Shown here: positions 19,402 to 34,379 of the stretch, piece after piece | How the letters are laid out: the number at the start of each line of letters is the position of its first letter | Position numbering within the stretch: the stretch's first letter is position 1 | Source of the DNA: Streptomyces sp. Ru73 | GTDB lineage: Bacteria; Actinomycetota; Actinomycetes; Streptomycetales; Streptomycetaceae | Length of the DNA: 64,000 nucleotides | Assembly (NCBI RefSeq): GCF_002920575.1 | Contig: NZ_PQSQ01000024.1 | Coordinates: 19,549 to 83,548 of the forward strand | Direction: 5' to 3' | Position numbers and translations under genes: made by a program | The notes under the pieces: generated by a model | Databases searched by the model: none | Told to the model about the DNA's origin: nothing | What the model saw: only the letters and a program-made list of their open reading frames with translations

Positions 19402-20823
19402 ATGGCACTCTCCCGTTCAGCACGTGGCACCCGCTCGGCCCGCCGCAGAACCCGGCTGCTCGCGGCGGCCATCGCCACCGCAGCAGCGTGCACCGTCGCC
19501 GCGGCGCCCGGCGCCTCACCCGGCGCCCCCGGCGCGGGCGACCCCTACTTCCCGCACCTGGGCAACGGCGGCTTCGACGCCCTCCACTACGACCTCGGCG
19601 TCAGCTACGACCCGGACACCGACCGCCTCGACGGCCGTACGACGATCACCGCCCGGGCCACCCAGTCCCTCAGCTCCTTCGACCTGGACCTGCAGCAGCT
19701 CGACGTCACCTCCGTACGGGTGAACGGCGCGCCGGCCCGCTTCACGCGCTCCGGCGACGAGCTCACGGTCACCCCGCGCACGGCGCTCCGCGAGGGGCGG
19801 CGGTTCACCGTGCGCGTCGTCTACGGTGGCGTCCCCGAACCGCTCGGCGGCCCGATCGTCTTCGGCTCGAAGTACGGCTGGATGAAGACGCCGGACGGCG
19901 TCTTCGTCGCGTGCGAGCCGAACGCCGCCTCCACGTGGTTCCCCTCCAGCGACCACCCGGGCGACAAGGCGACGTACGACATCCGCATCGACGCGCCGAA
20001 GGGCCTGACCGGCGTCTCCAACGGCCGGCTGGTCGCCTCGTACGAGAAGCGCGGCCGCTCCTACGCGCACTGGCGCGAGTCGCGGCCGATGGCCACCTAC
20101 CTCGCCACCGCCACCATCGGGAAGTTCGACGTGCGCACCGGGACCACGCCCGGCGGCATACCCGTGTACGTGGCCACCGACCCGACGCTGCCCAGCGGCG
20201 GCGTCGACTTCTACGCGGTCACCTCCGAGGCGACGGACTACTGGTCGCAGGTGTTCGGCCCGTACCCCTTCGAGGAGACCGGCGCGATCGTCGACGACAT
20301 GCCGGACGCGGAGTTCTCCCTGGAGACCCAGACCAAGCCCGTCTACTCCGCCGTGCGCGACGAGTCCACCATCGTGCACGAGCTGGCCCACCAGTGGTTC
20401 GGCGACTCCGTCTCCGTGGCCACCTGGCGGGACATCTGGCTGAACGAGGGCTTCGCCACGTACGCGCAGTGGCTGTGGAACGAGCACAAGGGGCGGGCCA
20501 CCGCCCATGACGCCTTCCGCAAGGCGTACGCGGCCCGGCCGGCGGGCTCCGACTTCTGGAAGGTCGAGGTCGCCGACCCGCAGCGGGACACGATGTTCGC
20601 CTCGGCGGTGTACCAGCGCGGCGCCATGACCCTGCAGGCGCTGCGCGAGCGCATCGGCGACAAGGCGTTCTTCGAGCTGCTGCCGGCCTGGACGCGGGCG
20701 CACCGCTACGGCAACGCCACCACCGCGCAGTTCATCGCGCTGGCGGAGCGGATATCGGGACAGCAGCTGGACGACCTCTTCCACACCTGGCTCTCCACGG
20801 ACAGCCGCCCGGCGCTGCCGTAG
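19402..20823 (+). CDS. Secreted M1-family zinc metallopeptidase
   Basis: 473 residues from ATG 19402 (GAAGGGA upstream). A basic N-terminus with several arginine pairs and an alanine-rich hydrophobic stretch ending near AAAPGASPGAPG looks like a signal peptide. The zinc site is H326-E-L-A-H330 with the third ligand E349 in NEGFATYA, exactly the HExxH-x18-E spacing of M1 peptidases. It is shorter than full aminopeptidase N (about 850) and ends shortly after the catalytic domain. The usual GAMEN motif is replaced by DAEFSLET, so exopeptidase specificity may differ. It follows the peptide transporter by 115 bases and could supply it with peptides. Confidence 0.9.
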   Translation: MALSRSARGTRSARRRTRLLAAAIATAAACTVAAAPGASPGAPGAGDPYFPHLGNGGFDALHYDLGVSYDPDTDRLDGRTTITARATQSLSSFDLDLQQLDVTSVRVNGAPARFTRSGDELTVTPRTALREGRRFTVRVVYGGVPEPLGGPIVFGSKYGWMKTPDGVFVACEPNAASTWFPSSDHPGDKATYDIRIDAPKGLTGVSNGRLVASYEKRGRSYAHWRESRPMATYLATATIGKFDVRTGTTPGGIPVYVATDPTLPSGGVDFYAVTSEATDYWSQVFGPYPFEETGAIVDDMPDAEFSLETQTKPVYSAVRDESTIVHELAHQWFGDSVSVATWRDIWLNEGFATYAQWLWNEHKGRATAHDAFRKAYAARPAGSDFWKVEVADPQRDTMFASAVYQRGAMTLQALRERIGDKAFFELLPAWTRAHRYGNATTAQFIALAERISGQQLDDLFHTWLSTDSRPALP

Positions 20824-20939
20824 CCGTAGCGGGTGCCGGACCGGTGGGGGCGACGGGGCGGACCTCGTCGCCTCTCCCGGGTCGCCTCTGCCGGTGCGGG
20901 GCTGCCGGCTTGGCTCCGCCTGCCCCCTCTACCGGTCAG

Positions 20940-20945
20940 TAATAT
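20940..20945 (+). promoter_or_regulatory. Candidate -10 element before the thioesterase gene
   Basis: TAATAT, 20 bases before the ATG at 20966, in an AT-rich patch unusual for this DNA. No -35 at standard spacing (TTGGCT lies 24 bases upstream). A short leader would result. Confidence 0.3.
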
Positions 20946-20965
20946 TTCCCTGTACCGTGCACCGT

Positions 20966-21811
20966 ATGGCACAGGTGACCATAGGTAACAGCGAGTTCGA
21001 CCGCGACACGGCGGTCGTCCGCCGCTCTCCCGGCGTCTACGACGCCGAGCTCTCCGCCGGCTGGACGATCATCCACGCGGTCAACGGCGGCTACCTCCTC
21101 GCGCTGATGGGCCGCGCCCTGGGCGACGCGCTGCCGCACCCGGACCCGATGACGGTCACCGCGCACTACCTCACGGCGTCCACGCCGGGCCCCGCCGTCA
21201 TCCGGACCGAGGTCGTCCGTACCGGCCGCACCATGTCCACCGGCACCGCCACCCTCGTCCAGTTCCAGGAGGACGGCAGCGAGGTCGAGCGGATGCGGGT
21301 ACTGGCCGCCTATGGCGACCTCGACGCGCTGCCGGACGACGTCCGGACCACCGCCAAGCCGCCCGCCATGCCGGCGCGCGAGGAGTGCTTCGGCGCCGAC
21401 GCCGCGCCCGGCGGCCGCCCCGCGCTCCCGGGCAGCTCGGCGATCACCGCCCGGCTCGACGTCCGGCTGGACCCCGCGACCTGCGGCTGGGCCATCGGCG
21501 CTCCCAGCGGCAACGGCGAGATGCGCGGCTGGTTCGGCCTCGCCGACGGCCGCGACGCCGACCCGCTCTCGCTCCTTCTCACGGTCGACGCGCTGCCGCC
21601 GACCGCCTTCGAGATGGGCCTGAAGGGCTGGGTCCCCACCGTGGAGCTCACCACCCACATCCGCTGCCGCCCGGCTCCCGGGCCGCTCCGGGTCTCCATC
21701 ACCACCCGCAACCTCGCCGGCGGCTTCCTGGAGGAGGACGCCGAGGTCTGGGACGCCGACGACCGCCTGGTGGCCCAGTCCCGCCAGCTGGCACGCGCAC
21801 TGCTGGACTGA
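20966..21811 (+). CDS. Thioesterase family protein (acyl-CoA thioesterase, double hot-dog type)
   Basis: 281 residues from ATG 20966. Two hot-dog folds in tandem: the first with [22 protein letters not shown] and [17 protein letters not shown], the second with [23 protein letters not shown] and [23 protein letters not shown]. This layout matches the TesB-like/4HBT_3 proteins, which hydrolyse acyl-CoA thioesters in the cytoplasm. No neighbour points to a specific acyl substrate. Likely monocistronic. Confidence 0.82.
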   Translation: MAQVTIGNSEFDRDTAVVRRSPGVYDAELSAGWTIIHAVNGGYLLALMGRALGDALPHPDPMTVTAHYLTASTPGPAVIRTEVVRTGRTMSTGTATLVQFQEDGSEVERMRVLAAYGDLDALPDDVRTTAKPPAMPAREECFGADAAPGGRPALPGSSAITARLDVRLDPATCGWAIGAPSGNGEMRGWFGLADGRDADPLSLLLTVDALPPTAFEMGLKGWVPTVELTTHIRCRPAPGPLRVSITTRNLAGGFLEEDAEVWDADDRLVAQSRQLARALLD

Positions 21812-21968
21812 TCCGGGGCCGCTCAGCGGCGCTTGCCGGCCGTGGTCCTGCCGGGTGCCGGGCAGCGGTTCCGTGGAGCGCCCGGCTGTGGTGTTGTGGA
21901 GGGTGCCTCCGCGCGCCGGGTGTGCGCTCCCGGTGCGCCCCTCGGCAACTCGTAGAATCGTGCGCACC

Positions 21969-23144
21969 ATGGTTTACCTCGACCACGCCGCCACCACCCC
22001 GATGCTGCCGGAGGCGGTGCAGGCGATGACCGCCCAGCTGACCGTCACCGGCAATGCCTCCTCGCTGCATGCCGCCGGCCGGCGTGCCCGCCGTACCGTC
22101 GAGGAGGCCCGGGAATCCCTCGCCGCTTCGCTCGGCGCCCGCCCCAGTGAGGTCGTCTTCACCGCGGGCGGCACGGAGGCCGACAACCTCGCCGTCAAGG
22201 GCCTGTACTGGGCCCGCCGGGACGCCGAGCCGTCCCGCACCCGCCTGCTCGCCAGCCCCGTCGAGCACCACGCCGTCCTGGACGCCGTCGAATGGCTCGC
22301 CGAGCACGAGGGCGCGCGCGTGGAGTGGCTGCCGGTCGACACGTACGGACGGGTGCACCCCGACGCGTTCCGCGCCGCGATCGAGTCCGGGGCCGGCCCC
22401 GACGACGTCGCGCTCGCCACGGTCATGTGGGCCAACAACGAGATCGGCACGGTCCAGCCGGTCCGCGAACTGGCCGCCGTGGCGAACGAGTTCGGCATCC
22501 CGCTGCACGCCGACGCGGTGCAGGCCGTGGGCCAGGTGGAGGTGGACTTCGGGGCCAGCGGGCTCGCCGCCATGACCGTCTCGGGCCACAAGATCGGCGG
22601 CCCGTACGGCATCGGGGCGCTGCTGCTGGGCCGCGCGTACGCGCCCGTGCCCGTGCTGCACGGCGGCGGCCAGGAGCGGCACGTCCGCTCCGGCACCCTC
22701 GACACGCCCGCGATCGCCGCCTTCGCCGCGGCCGGCCGGTACGCCGTGGACCACCGAGAGGAGTTCGCGCGCGAGGTCGGCGCGCTCCGCGACGAGCTGA
22801 TCGAGGCCGTACGGGCGGCCGCGCCCGACGCCGTCCTCGGCGGCGACCCCGACCCGGCGGGCCGCCTCCCCGCCAACGCGCACTTCTCCTTCCCCGGCTG
22901 CGAGGGCGACTCGCTCCTCCTCCTGCTGGACGCCCAGGGCATCGAGTGCTCCACCGGCTCCGCCTGCACGGCCGGCGTCGCCCAGCCCAGCCACGTCCTG
23001 CTCGCCACCGGCATGGCCCCCGACCTGGCCCGCGGCACCCTCCGCTTCTCCCTCGGCCACACCTCCACGAAGGAGGACGTGGCGGCCCTCGCGGAAGCGA
23101 TCGGCCCGGTCGTGGAACGGGCCAGGAGCGCGGGGCTCAGCTGA
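21969..23144 (+). CDS. Cysteine desulfurase (NifS/IscS-like)
   Basis: 391 residues. A class V PLP aminotransferase-fold enzyme that removes sulfur from cysteine as a protein persulfide. It opens [12 protein letters not shown]; the PLP lysine is K208 in [10 protein letters not shown] and the sulfur-accepting cysteine is C333 in STGSACTAG. It lies about 900 bases from mnmA, the tRNA 2-thiouridylase that needs such a sulfur donor, with only the amidase gene (other strand) between them, so supplying MnmA is the likely job. A role in Fe-S assembly cannot be excluded. Confidence 0.94.
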   Translation: MVYLDHAATTPMLPEAVQAMTAQLTVTGNASSLHAAGRRARRTVEEARESLAASLGARPSEVVFTAGGTEADNLAVKGLYWARRDAEPSRTRLLASPVEHHAVLDAVEWLAEHEGARVEWLPVDTYGRVHPDAFRAAIESGAGPDDVALATVMWANNEIGTVQPVRELAAVANEFGIPLHADAVQAVGQVEVDFGASGLAAMTVSGHKIGGPYGIGALLLGRAYAPVPVLHGGGQERHVRSGTLDTPAIAAFAAAGRYAVDHREEFAREVGALRDELIEAVRAAAPDAVLGGDPDPAGRLPANAHFSFPGCEGDSLLLLLDAQGIECSTGSACTAGVAQPSHVLLATGMAPDLARGTLRFSLGHTSTKEDVAALAEAIGPVVERARSAGLS

Positions 23145-23242
23145 CCCGCCGGCGGGCAGCCGCGACCACTCGCCCCCGCCGCTGACGGAGCCGCGCGCGG
23201 GGCGCCCAGTCACTGACGGGGCCGCGCGCGGGGCACCGGCGG

Positions 23243-23953
23243 CTAGGCCGGGGCCCGCCCCGGGCTCTTGCCCTTGCCCGGATTGCGGGACAGGGCCTCC
23301 TTCACCAGGTCCATGTACCGATCCCAGTCCCAGAGCGGGCCGGGGTCGGTGTGGTCGGCACCCGGCACCTCCACGTGCCCCATGATGTGCGTTCGGTCCG
23401 CCGGGATCCCGTACCGCGCGCAGATGTCCGCGGTCAGCCGCGCCGACCCCGCGTACATCGCGTCCGTGAAGTCCTGCGGCCGGTCGACGAACCCCTCGTG
23501 CTCGATGCCGATGCTGCGCTCGTTGTACTCCCGGTTGCCCGCGTGGAAGGCGACGTCCAGCTCGCGGACGGTCTGCGCGACGTGCCCGTCCTTCCGCACG
23601 ACGTAGTGCGCGGCCGCGCCGTGCGCCGGATTGCGGAAGACGCGCAGGGCGGTGGCGTAGCTGCCCTGGACGACGTGGACCACCACCCGGTCGATCACGT
23701 AGTCGTCGGGGCGGTCGGCCCGCCGCCAGTTCGCCCCGGACGCGGCGGACCACTGCGCCTCGCGGTAATCGACCTCACCCGGCTTCCGCGGCTTCTCCTG
23801 GCCCGGCAGCCGCCACCACCACCGCGCCAGCTGCTCGTGCGCCGCCAGTCCGGCGGCCGCCACCGCTGCCGACCCGCCGATCAGCACCGCGCGGCGGCCG
23901 ATGCCTCTGCGGGCCGTGTGATCACCGTCTCCCATGCGCTGAACAACGCTCAC
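23243..23953 (-). CDS. Exported N-acetylmuramoyl-L-alanine amidase (Amidase_2)
   Basis: 236 residues from GTG 23953, which has GGGAGCCGGGGG before it; the ATG at 23935 lacks a ribosome site. A twin-arginine style leader (RRGIGRRAVLIGGSAAVAAAG) suggests Tat export. The body is an Amidase_2/PGRP fold: zinc ligands likely H in VVVHVVQGSY and the later H and D in HVEVPGADHTDPGPLWDW; AHYVVRKDGHVAQ and IGIEHEGF are characteristic. It cuts the stem peptide from peptidoglycan. Transcribed divergently from mnmA with 82 bases between them. Confidence 0.9.
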   Translation of the reverse strand: MSVVQRMGDGDHTARRGIGRRAVLIGGSAAVAAAGLAAHEQLARWWWRLPGQEKPRKPGEVDYREAQWSAASGANWRRADRPDDYVIDRVVVHVVQGSYATALRVFRNPAHGAAAHYVVRKDGHVAQTVRELDVAFHAGNREYNERSIGIEHEGFVDRPQDFTDAMYAGSARLTADICARYGIPADRTHIMGHVEVPGADHTDPGPLWDWDRYMDLVKEALSRNPGKGKSPGRAPA

Positions 23954-24035
23954 CCCCCGGCTCCCGGTTCCGCCCGGCGGCCGGTGACCTTCCCCTTCCA
24001 CCCGTGTCAGCGGTTCCGTCTACTCTGGAAGGGCT

Positions 24036-25154
24036 ATGACTGACGCTCCCCGCCGCCTCCGTGTCCTCGCCGCCATGTCCGGCGGTGTCGACTCCGCCGT
24101 CGCCGCCGCCCGCGCCGCCGAGGCGGGCCACGACGTGACCGGCGTGCACCTCGCGCTCTCCGAGAATCCGAAGTCCTTCCGCACGGGTGCGCGCGGCTGC
24201 TGCACCATCGAGGACTCGCACGACGCCCGGCGGGCCGCCGACGTCATCGGCATCCCCTTCTACGTCTGGGACCTCGCCGAGCGGTTCCGCGAGGACGTGG
24301 TGGACGACTTCGTCGCGGAGTACGAGGCGGGCCGCACGCCCAACCCCTGCCTCCGCTGCAACGAGAAGATCAAGTTCGCCGCGCTCCTCGACAAGGCCCT
24401 CGCGCTCGGCTTCGACGCGGTCTGCACCGGCCACTACGCCAAGGTGATCACCCGCGAGGACGGCAGCCGCGAGCTGCACCGCGCCTCCGACATGGCCAAG
24501 GACCAGTCCTACGTCCTCGGCGTCCTGGACGAGCGCCAGCTCGCGCACGCCATGTTCCCGCTGGGCGACACGGTCACCACCAAGGCCGAGATCCGCGAAG
24601 AGGCCGCCCGCCGCGGCCTGTTCGTCGCCAAGAAGCCCGACAGCCACGACATCTGCTTCATCGCCGACGGCGACACCCAGGGCTTCCTGGCCAAGCGCCT
24701 CGGCAAGGCGGAGGGCGACATCGTCGACGAGACGGGCAACGTCCTGGGCAGGCACGAGGGCGCGTACGGCTACACCATCGGCCAGCGCAAGGGCCTGCGC
24801 ATCGGCACCCCGGCCCCGGACGGCAAGCCGCGCTACGTCCTGGACATCTCCCCGGTGGACAACACCGTCACCGTCGGCCCCGCCGAGGCCCTGGACGTGA
24901 CGGCCCTCACCGCCATCCGCCCCCGCTGGTGCGGCAGGCCCCCCGCCGGCCCCGGCACGTACACCGCCCAGCTCCGCGCCCACGGCGACGAGACCGAGGT
25001 CACCGCCGAGCCCACCCCCGACGGCCTCACCGTCACCTTCGCCACCCCTGCCCGCGGCGTCGCCCCCGGCCAGGCCATCGTCCTCTACGACGGCACCCGA
25101 GTCGTCGGCTCGGCAACCATCGCCACGACCACCCGCGCGACGGCGGCGGTATAA
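24036..25154 (+). CDS. mnmA: tRNA-specific 2-thiouridylase
   Basis: 372 residues. It activates U34 of tRNAs for Lys, Glu and Gln with ATP and inserts sulfur. PP-loop [10 protein letters not shown]; catalytic cysteines in [12 protein letters not shown] and [10 protein letters not shown]; the C-terminal beta-barrel has [10 protein letters not shown] and a final [10 protein letters not shown]. Length and all motifs are complete. The 279 bases after it (25155-25433), before gdhA, hold no gene I can see. Confidence 0.96.
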   Translation: MTDAPRRLRVLAAMSGGVDSAVAAARAAEAGHDVTGVHLALSENPKSFRTGARGCCTIEDSHDARRAADVIGIPFYVWDLAERFREDVVDDFVAEYEAGRTPNPCLRCNEKIKFAALLDKALALGFDAVCTGHYAKVITREDGSRELHRASDMAKDQSYVLGVLDERQLAHAMFPLGDTVTTKAEIREEAARRGLFVAKKPDSHDICFIADGDTQGFLAKRLGKAEGDIVDETGNVLGRHEGAYGYTIGQRKGLRIGTPAPDGKPRYVLDISPVDNTVTVGPAEALDVTALTAIRPRWCGRPPAGPGTYTAQLRAHGDETEVTAEPTPDGLTVTFATPARGVAPGQAIVLYDGTRVVGSATIATTTRATAAV

Positions 25155-25382
25155 CCGACCTCCTCGGGCCGGCCTGCCCTCCATGACCGCACGGCCCCGC
25201 TGAGGGCCCGTATCTCTGCTGCCCTGCCGGTGTCCCGCCGCAGGGTCAGTGCGCGCTGCCCGCTCGCCTGTCCCCTCTCCGCCCCTTTCCGCCCGGTATT
25301 GGGGGAGACGATCGTCACAGCGTGAAGATGTGCCGGGGTTCTCAAAGAGGCCGGGTGTGGGACGTGTTGGCCGGGAACATAG

Positions 25383-26810
<1,428 letters not shown>

Positions 26811-26825
26811 CGGCTGCCACGAGGA

Positions 26826-26855
26826 GCGGGCGGGGGACGGCCGTCCCCCGCCCGC
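26826..26855. terminator. Perfect 30-bp palindrome after gdhA
   Basis: Two 15-base arms, GCGGGCGGGGGACGG and its complement, with no spacer, 15 bases after the gdhA stop. It would fold to a stem of about 13 pairs. It lies just before the LOG-family gene, only 15 bases from its ATG. Confidence 0.7.
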
Positions 26856-26870
26856 CCTTATGGTTGCGGT

Positions 26871-27413
26871 ATGAACATTTGCGTCTTCTGCTCCGCCGCC
26901 GACCTCGACGAGCGCTACACCACACCCGCCCGCGAGTTCGCCGAGCTGATCGGCAGGGGCGGCCACGCGCTCGTCTGGGGCGGCTCGGACACCGGCCTGA
27001 TGAAGGTCATGGCCGACGGCGTGCAGGAGAACGGCGGCCGGCTCATCGGCATCTCGGTGGAGTTCCTGGCCCACAAGGCACGCGCGGGCGCGGACGAGAT
27101 GGTGATCACCGCGGACCTCGCCGAGCGCAAGGCCGCCCTCCTCGCCCGCGCCGACGCCATCGTCGTGATGGTCGGCGGCACCGGCACGCTGGACGAGGCC
27201 ACCGAGATCCTGGAGCTGAAGAAGCACGGGCTGAACACCAAGCCCGTCGTCATCCTCAACACCAACGGGTTCTACGACGGCCTGCGGCAGCAGTTCCAGC
27301 GCATGGAGGAGGAGAACTTCCTCCCCGTGCCCCTCACCGAGCTGGCCTTCTTCGCCGAGGACGGCGTCGGCGCGCTGGCCTACCTGGAGGAGCAGGCGGG
27401 CGTCCGGGCCTGA
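26871..27413 (+). CDS. LOG-family (TIGR00730) nucleotide 5'-monophosphate phosphoribohydrolase
   Basis: 180 residues from ATG 26871. It has the Rossmann-like LOG fold: N-terminal ICVFCSAADL, then GHALVWGGSDTGLMKVMADG, and the active-site segment VGGTGTLDEATEI, a variant of PGGxGTxxE. Family members remove the base from cytokinin or nucleoside monophosphates. The real substrate here is unknown. Its short distance to the gdhA terminator means its promoter probably overlaps that palindrome, or it depends on read-through. Confidence 0.85.
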   Translation: MNICVFCSAADLDERYTTPAREFAELIGRGGHALVWGGSDTGLMKVMADGVQENGGRLIGISVEFLAHKARAGADEMVITADLAERKAALLARADAIVVMVGGTGTLDEATEILELKKHGLNTKPVVILNTNGFYDGLRQQFQRMEEENFLPVPLTELAFFAEDGVGALAYLEEQAGVRA

Positions 27414-27538
27414 CGCGCCCGTAGGGCCCGCGGCCGCGGCGTACGGAGGCGGGGGCACCGGACGTACCCCCTCGTGTCCCGCCCCGTACGTCCCCCTTGT
27501 GCGGACCTGTCGGCGGACCTGTCGTTAGGATCGCCCCC

Positions 27539-28228
27539 ATGGGTACGCACTTGATCACCGGCGCAGGATCGGGCATCGGGACGGCGGTCGCGCGGCGGCT
27601 GGCCGACCGGGGCGAGGAGCTGTGGCTGCTGGCCCGGGACGCTGGCCGCGCCAAGGAGCTGGCCGAGCAGTTCCCCGGGGCCCGCACGGTCGTCGGTGAC
27701 CTCGGCGTCCCCGAGAAGCTCGCCTGGGCGCTCGGCCACCAGACGCTGCCGGACCGGCTGGACTCCGTCCTGCACATCGCCGGCGTCGTCGAACTGGGTG
27801 CGGTCGCCGACCTGCCCGCCAAGAGCTGGCAGCGCCAGCTGACCGCCAACCTGGTCGCGCCGGCCGAGCTGACCCGCCTCTTCCTGCCGCAGCTGCGGCT
27901 CGCGCAGGGCCACGTGGTCTTCGTGAACTCCGGCGCCGGGCTGCGCGCGAACCCGCAGTGGGGCGCGTACGCGGCCAGCAAGCACGGCCTGAAGGCGCTC
28001 GCCGACGCGCTGCGCGCCGAGGAGCACGAGAACGGCGTCCGCGTCACCTCCGTGTACCCGGGCCGCACCGCGACCGCCATGCAGGCCAGCGTGCACCAGC
28101 AGGAGGGCAAGGAGTACGACCCGTCCCGCTGGATCGACCCGGAGTCGATCGCGACGACGGTGCTCACCGCGCTCGACCTGCCCCGCGACGCGGAAATCAC
28201 CGACCTGTCGGTACGCCCGGGCCGCTGA
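27539..28228 (+). CDS. Short-chain dehydrogenase/reductase
   Basis: 229 residues from ATG 27539 (TAGGA upstream). Classical SDR: cofactor loop TGAGSGIG at the N-terminus, catalytic Y144-x3-K148 in YAASKHGL, and VNSGAGL with the catalytic serine. After the active site comes VYPGRTATAM. An acidic residue after beta-2 is not obvious (LLARDA), compatible with NADP. Substrate unknown; neighbours give no hint. Confidence 0.9.
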   Translation: MGTHLITGAGSGIGTAVARRLADRGEELWLLARDAGRAKELAEQFPGARTVVGDLGVPEKLAWALGHQTLPDRLDSVLHIAGVVELGAVADLPAKSWQRQLTANLVAPAELTRLFLPQLRLAQGHVVFVNSGAGLRANPQWGAYAASKHGLKALADALRAEEHENGVRVTSVYPGRTATAMQASVHQQEGKEYDPSRWIDPESIATTVLTALDLPRDAEITDLSVRPGR

Positions 28229-28303
28229 GCCCGCGCGGTGCCGCGCGCCACGCGCGCCCGGCCCCGGAGAACCGCGGCGCCCGAGCCGCATAGGCTCGGA
28301 CGC

Positions 28304-31590
<3,287 letters not shown>

Positions 31591-31747
31591 GGAAGCGACC
31601 CCTTCGGGGCATACCAGACGCTTACGGGTGGTCGGGTCGCATTCGGGCAACCGCTGCCGATCGCTGCCCGTGGCAGCCTTCTGCGGCCTACTGTTGAGGG
31701 GTGCGCCTGCCGTGGCGCGGGCACAGCCGGCTGTGAGAGGGATCGGA

Positions 31748-33856
31748 ATGGAACCGACCGACAGCGCCGCTCCGGCGTCGCGGCTCCGGCGGCTCGTCAT
31801 GCCCGCGTTGCCCGCCGCCGTGGTCCTGACGGCCGCTCTGGTGCTCGTGACGGGCGTGATCATGACGATCGGAGGCGACGCCGCGCTCTTCCCGCGCGGC
31901 GCCGTCGGCTGGTCGCTGGCCGTCCTGACCGCCGTCATCGTCGGGCACCTCCTCGCCATCGGCCGGGACCGCTGGTCCGGCGGCACCGGCTCCGGTGCCG
32001 CGCTGGCCCTCGCGGTCCTGCTGCTGTACGGCTGGCTGCCCGCGGTACTGATCAGCCTCGCCGTCGTCGTCCTGGTCGGCGCGGTGCGCAGACAACGCCG
32101 GCGGCAGGCCGTGGTGCACGGCGCCATCGACGTACTGGGCCTGGGCGCGGCAGCCCTCGGACTCGCCGCGTTCGGGCTCACGCCGAGCGTGTCGGAGCCC
32201 GGCGGTTCCGGCGCGTGGGACTTCTCCGTACTGCCCCCGGTCCTCGGCTCGGCCCTGGTCTACCTGCTCGTCACCCGCGCCCTGCTGTGGTTCCTGACGG
32301 GCTCGCGCAACGGCCGGCTGCCCTCCATCGAGCGCCGCTCGGTGACCCGGCAGGTCCTGGTCGGCATCGCACTGGTCGGCATAGCGCCGCTCATCGTGGT
32401 GGTCGCCGAGCACTCCCCGCTGCTGCTGCCGCTGTTCGCCGTCCCGCTCATCGCGCTCGACTCCACGCTGTGGATAGCCCGCGCGCGTGCGGAGGAACAG
32501 CTGCGCGACCCGCTGACCGGCCTGCCGAACCGGCAGTGGCTGCTGGAGCGGACCTGGAGCGCGCTGGACGACGCCGAGCGGGTCGGGGCCCGCGCGGCCC
32601 TGGTCCTGATCGACCTGGACCGGTTCCGTTCGGTCAACGACACCCTCGGCCATCTCGCGGGCGACCGCCTGCTGCTCCAGATCGCCGAGCGGCTGCGGCA
32701 CGCCCTGCCCCGCGGAGCGGAGGCCGCGCGGCTGGGCGGCGACGAGTTCGCGGTCCTGCTGCCCACGGCCGACTCGCTCACCAGCGCGCAGCGGGTGGCC
32801 CGTTCGCTTGTGGCCGCGCTGGGCTCGCCGCTCGACCTGGACGGGCTGACGCTGGTGCTCGAGGCGAGCGCCGGCGTCGCCGTCTATCCGGACCACGCGC
32901 TGGACGCCGAGGGCCTGCTGCGCCGCGCGGACGTCGCGATGTACCAGGCCAAGCGCGACCGCAGCGGTGTGGAGGTCTACGAGGCCAAGCGCGACGGCAA
33001 CACGCCCGACCGGCTCGGCCTCCTCGGCGACCTCCGACGGGCGCTGGACGCCGGCGAGGTCGAGCTGCACTACCAGCCCAAGGTGCGCTTCGACGGTCAG
33101 GTGGCAGGGCTCGAGGCCCTGGTGCGCTGGGTGCACCCGGACCGCGGGAGAGTGCCTCCCGACGAGTTCATCGCCATCGCCGAGTCCTCCGGGCTGATGC
33201 CGAGGCTGACCGAGTACGTCCTGGAGACCGCGCTCGGCCAGGTGGCGCGCTGGCGCGCGGACGGCCTGGAGGTCCCCGTCGCGGTCAACGTCTCGCCGCG
33301 CGACGTGCACACCCCCGGGTTCGCCGGCGCGGTGGCGGCGCGGCTGGCCCGCCACCGGGTACCGCCGGGCGCGCTCCAGCTGGAGATCACCGAGCACGTG
33401 CTGCTGGAGGACCCGCAGCGGGCCGCCGACACGCTGAACGGCCTGACCGGGCACGGCGTGAAGATGTCGCTCGACGACTTCGGCACGGGCTACAGCTCGC
33501 TGGTGCACCTGCGGCGGCTGCCCGTCAGCGAGCTGAAGATCGACCGCTCGTTCGTGGCACGGCTCGCGGTGGACACCGAGGACGCCGAGATCGTCCGCTG
33601 CACCCTCGACCTCGCGCACTCCCTCGGGCTGCTGGTCGTCGCCGAGGGCGTGGAGGACGACGAGACCTGGGAGCGGCTGCGCGACCTGGGCTGCGACGCG
33701 GTACAGGGCTGGCTGGTGGCGGCCGCGATGCCGCCGGACGAGACGACGGCGTGGCTGCGGGCGCGGGAGCACCACGGCTGGCGCCGGGAGTCGGAAGGCG
33801 CGCCTTCCGACTCAGAGGAGGCCGACTCCCGGCCCTCCGGCCAGGTAGTGAAGTAG
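31748..33856 (+). CDS. rmdB: Membrane GGDEF-EAL protein, RmdB-like c-di-GMP enzyme
   Basis: 702 residues from ATG 31748 (GAGAGGGA upstream). About six to eight membrane segments fill the first 250 residues. The GGDEF domain follows ([16 protein letters not shown] at 330-334); the inhibitory RxxD site is not kept (RGAE instead). The EAL domain is fully equipped: EAL at 456-458, [33 protein letters not shown] and QGW. So phosphodiesterase activity is expected, cyclase activity possible. In S. coelicolor the gene after ligA is RmdB, a c-di-GMP phosphodiesterase affecting development; this assignment rests on that remembered synteny. The protein ends in an acidic, Ser/Asp-rich tail. Confidence 0.88.
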   Translation: MEPTDSAAPASRLRRLVMPALPAAVVLTAALVLVTGVIMTIGGDAALFPRGAVGWSLAVLTAVIVGHLLAIGRDRWSGGTGSGAALALAVLLLYGWLPAVLISLAVVVLVGAVRRQRRRQAVVHGAIDVLGLGAAALGLAAFGLTPSVSEPGGSGAWDFSVLPPVLGSALVYLLVTRALLWFLTGSRNGRLPSIERRSVTRQVLVGIALVGIAPLIVVVAEHSPLLLPLFAVPLIALDSTLWIARARAEEQLRDPLTGLPNRQWLLERTWSALDDAERVGARAALVLIDLDRFRSVNDTLGHLAGDRLLLQIAERLRHALPRGAEAARLGGDEFAVLLPTADSLTSAQRVARSLVAALGSPLDLDGLTLVLEASAGVAVYPDHALDAEGLLRRADVAMYQAKRDRSGVEVYEAKRDGNTPDRLGLLGDLRRALDAGEVELHYQPKVRFDGQVAGLEALVRWVHPDRGRVPPDEFIAIAESSGLMPRLTEYVLETALGQVARWRADGLEVPVAVNVSPRDVHTPGFAGAVAARLARHRVPPGALQLEITEHVLLEDPQRAADTLNGLTGHGVKMSLDDFGTGYSSLVHLRRLPVSELKIDRSFVARLAVDTEDAEIVRCTLDLAHSLGLLVVAEGVEDDETWERLRDLGCDAVQGWLVAAAMPPDETTAWLRAREHHGWRRESEGAPSDSEEADSRPSGQVVK

Positions 33857-33942
33857 GGCGCCGGCCCCTGCCGAGCGGGCGCCCCGGCCGCGGGGAAGCG
33901 GTCCCGCGGCCGGCCAGGGGCCGCCGGTGGGGGAGCGCCCTC

Positions 33943-33990
33943 CGGGCGCTGTCCTCAAACTCCCCCCGCTACCGCTGGGAGGTGCCCCCG
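33943..33990. repeat. Dispersed intergenic repeat of the streptomycete type (probable)
   Basis: Within the 226-base gap before gatC. The segment CTCAAACTCCCCCCGCTACC followed by GCTGGGAGGTGCCCCC resembles a palindromic element scattered through many Streptomyces intergenic regions, as I remember it. Only one copy is in this window, so repetition cannot be shown here. Confidence 0.5.
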
Positions 33991-34082
33991 GACGGGCTGT
34001 CTTTAACCGTTTCGCGGTCAGGAGGCCGGGCGCCATAGGATTGGGGCGAAAACTCCACCGGAAACCAGCAGAGGATCGCTGC

Positions 34083-34379
34083 ATGCCTGGCATCACGCGC
34101 GAGGAGGTCGCCCACCTCGCACGGCTGGCACGTCTGGAGCTGAAGGACGAAGAGCTCGACCACTTCGCCGGACAGCTCGACGACATCATCGGCGCGGTAG
34201 CCCGCGTCTCCGAGGTCGCCGACCAAGACGTTCCGCCGACCTCCCACCCGCTGCCCCTGACGAACGTCATGCGGGCGGACGAGGTGCGCCCGTCGCTCAC
34301 CCCCGAGCAGGCGCTCTCCGGCGCCCCCGCCCAGGAGCAGCAGCGATTCAAGGTGCCGCAGATCCTGGGGGAGGAGTGA
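34083..34379 (+). CDS. gatC: Asp-tRNA(Asn)/Glu-tRNA(Gln) amidotransferase subunit C
   Basis: 98 residues, normal for GatC, which holds the A and B subunits together. [17 protein letters not shown] at the N-terminus and [11 protein letters not shown] are typical. The stop overlaps the gatA start by 4 bases. The ATG at 34083 is preceded by a long open frame that looks non-coding. A TAGGAT at 34036-34041 could be its promoter -10. Confidence 0.96.
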   Translation: MPGITREEVAHLARLARLELKDEELDHFAGQLDDIIGAVARVSEVADQDVPPTSHPLPLTNVMRADEVRPSLTPEQALSGAPAQEQQRFKVPQILGEE

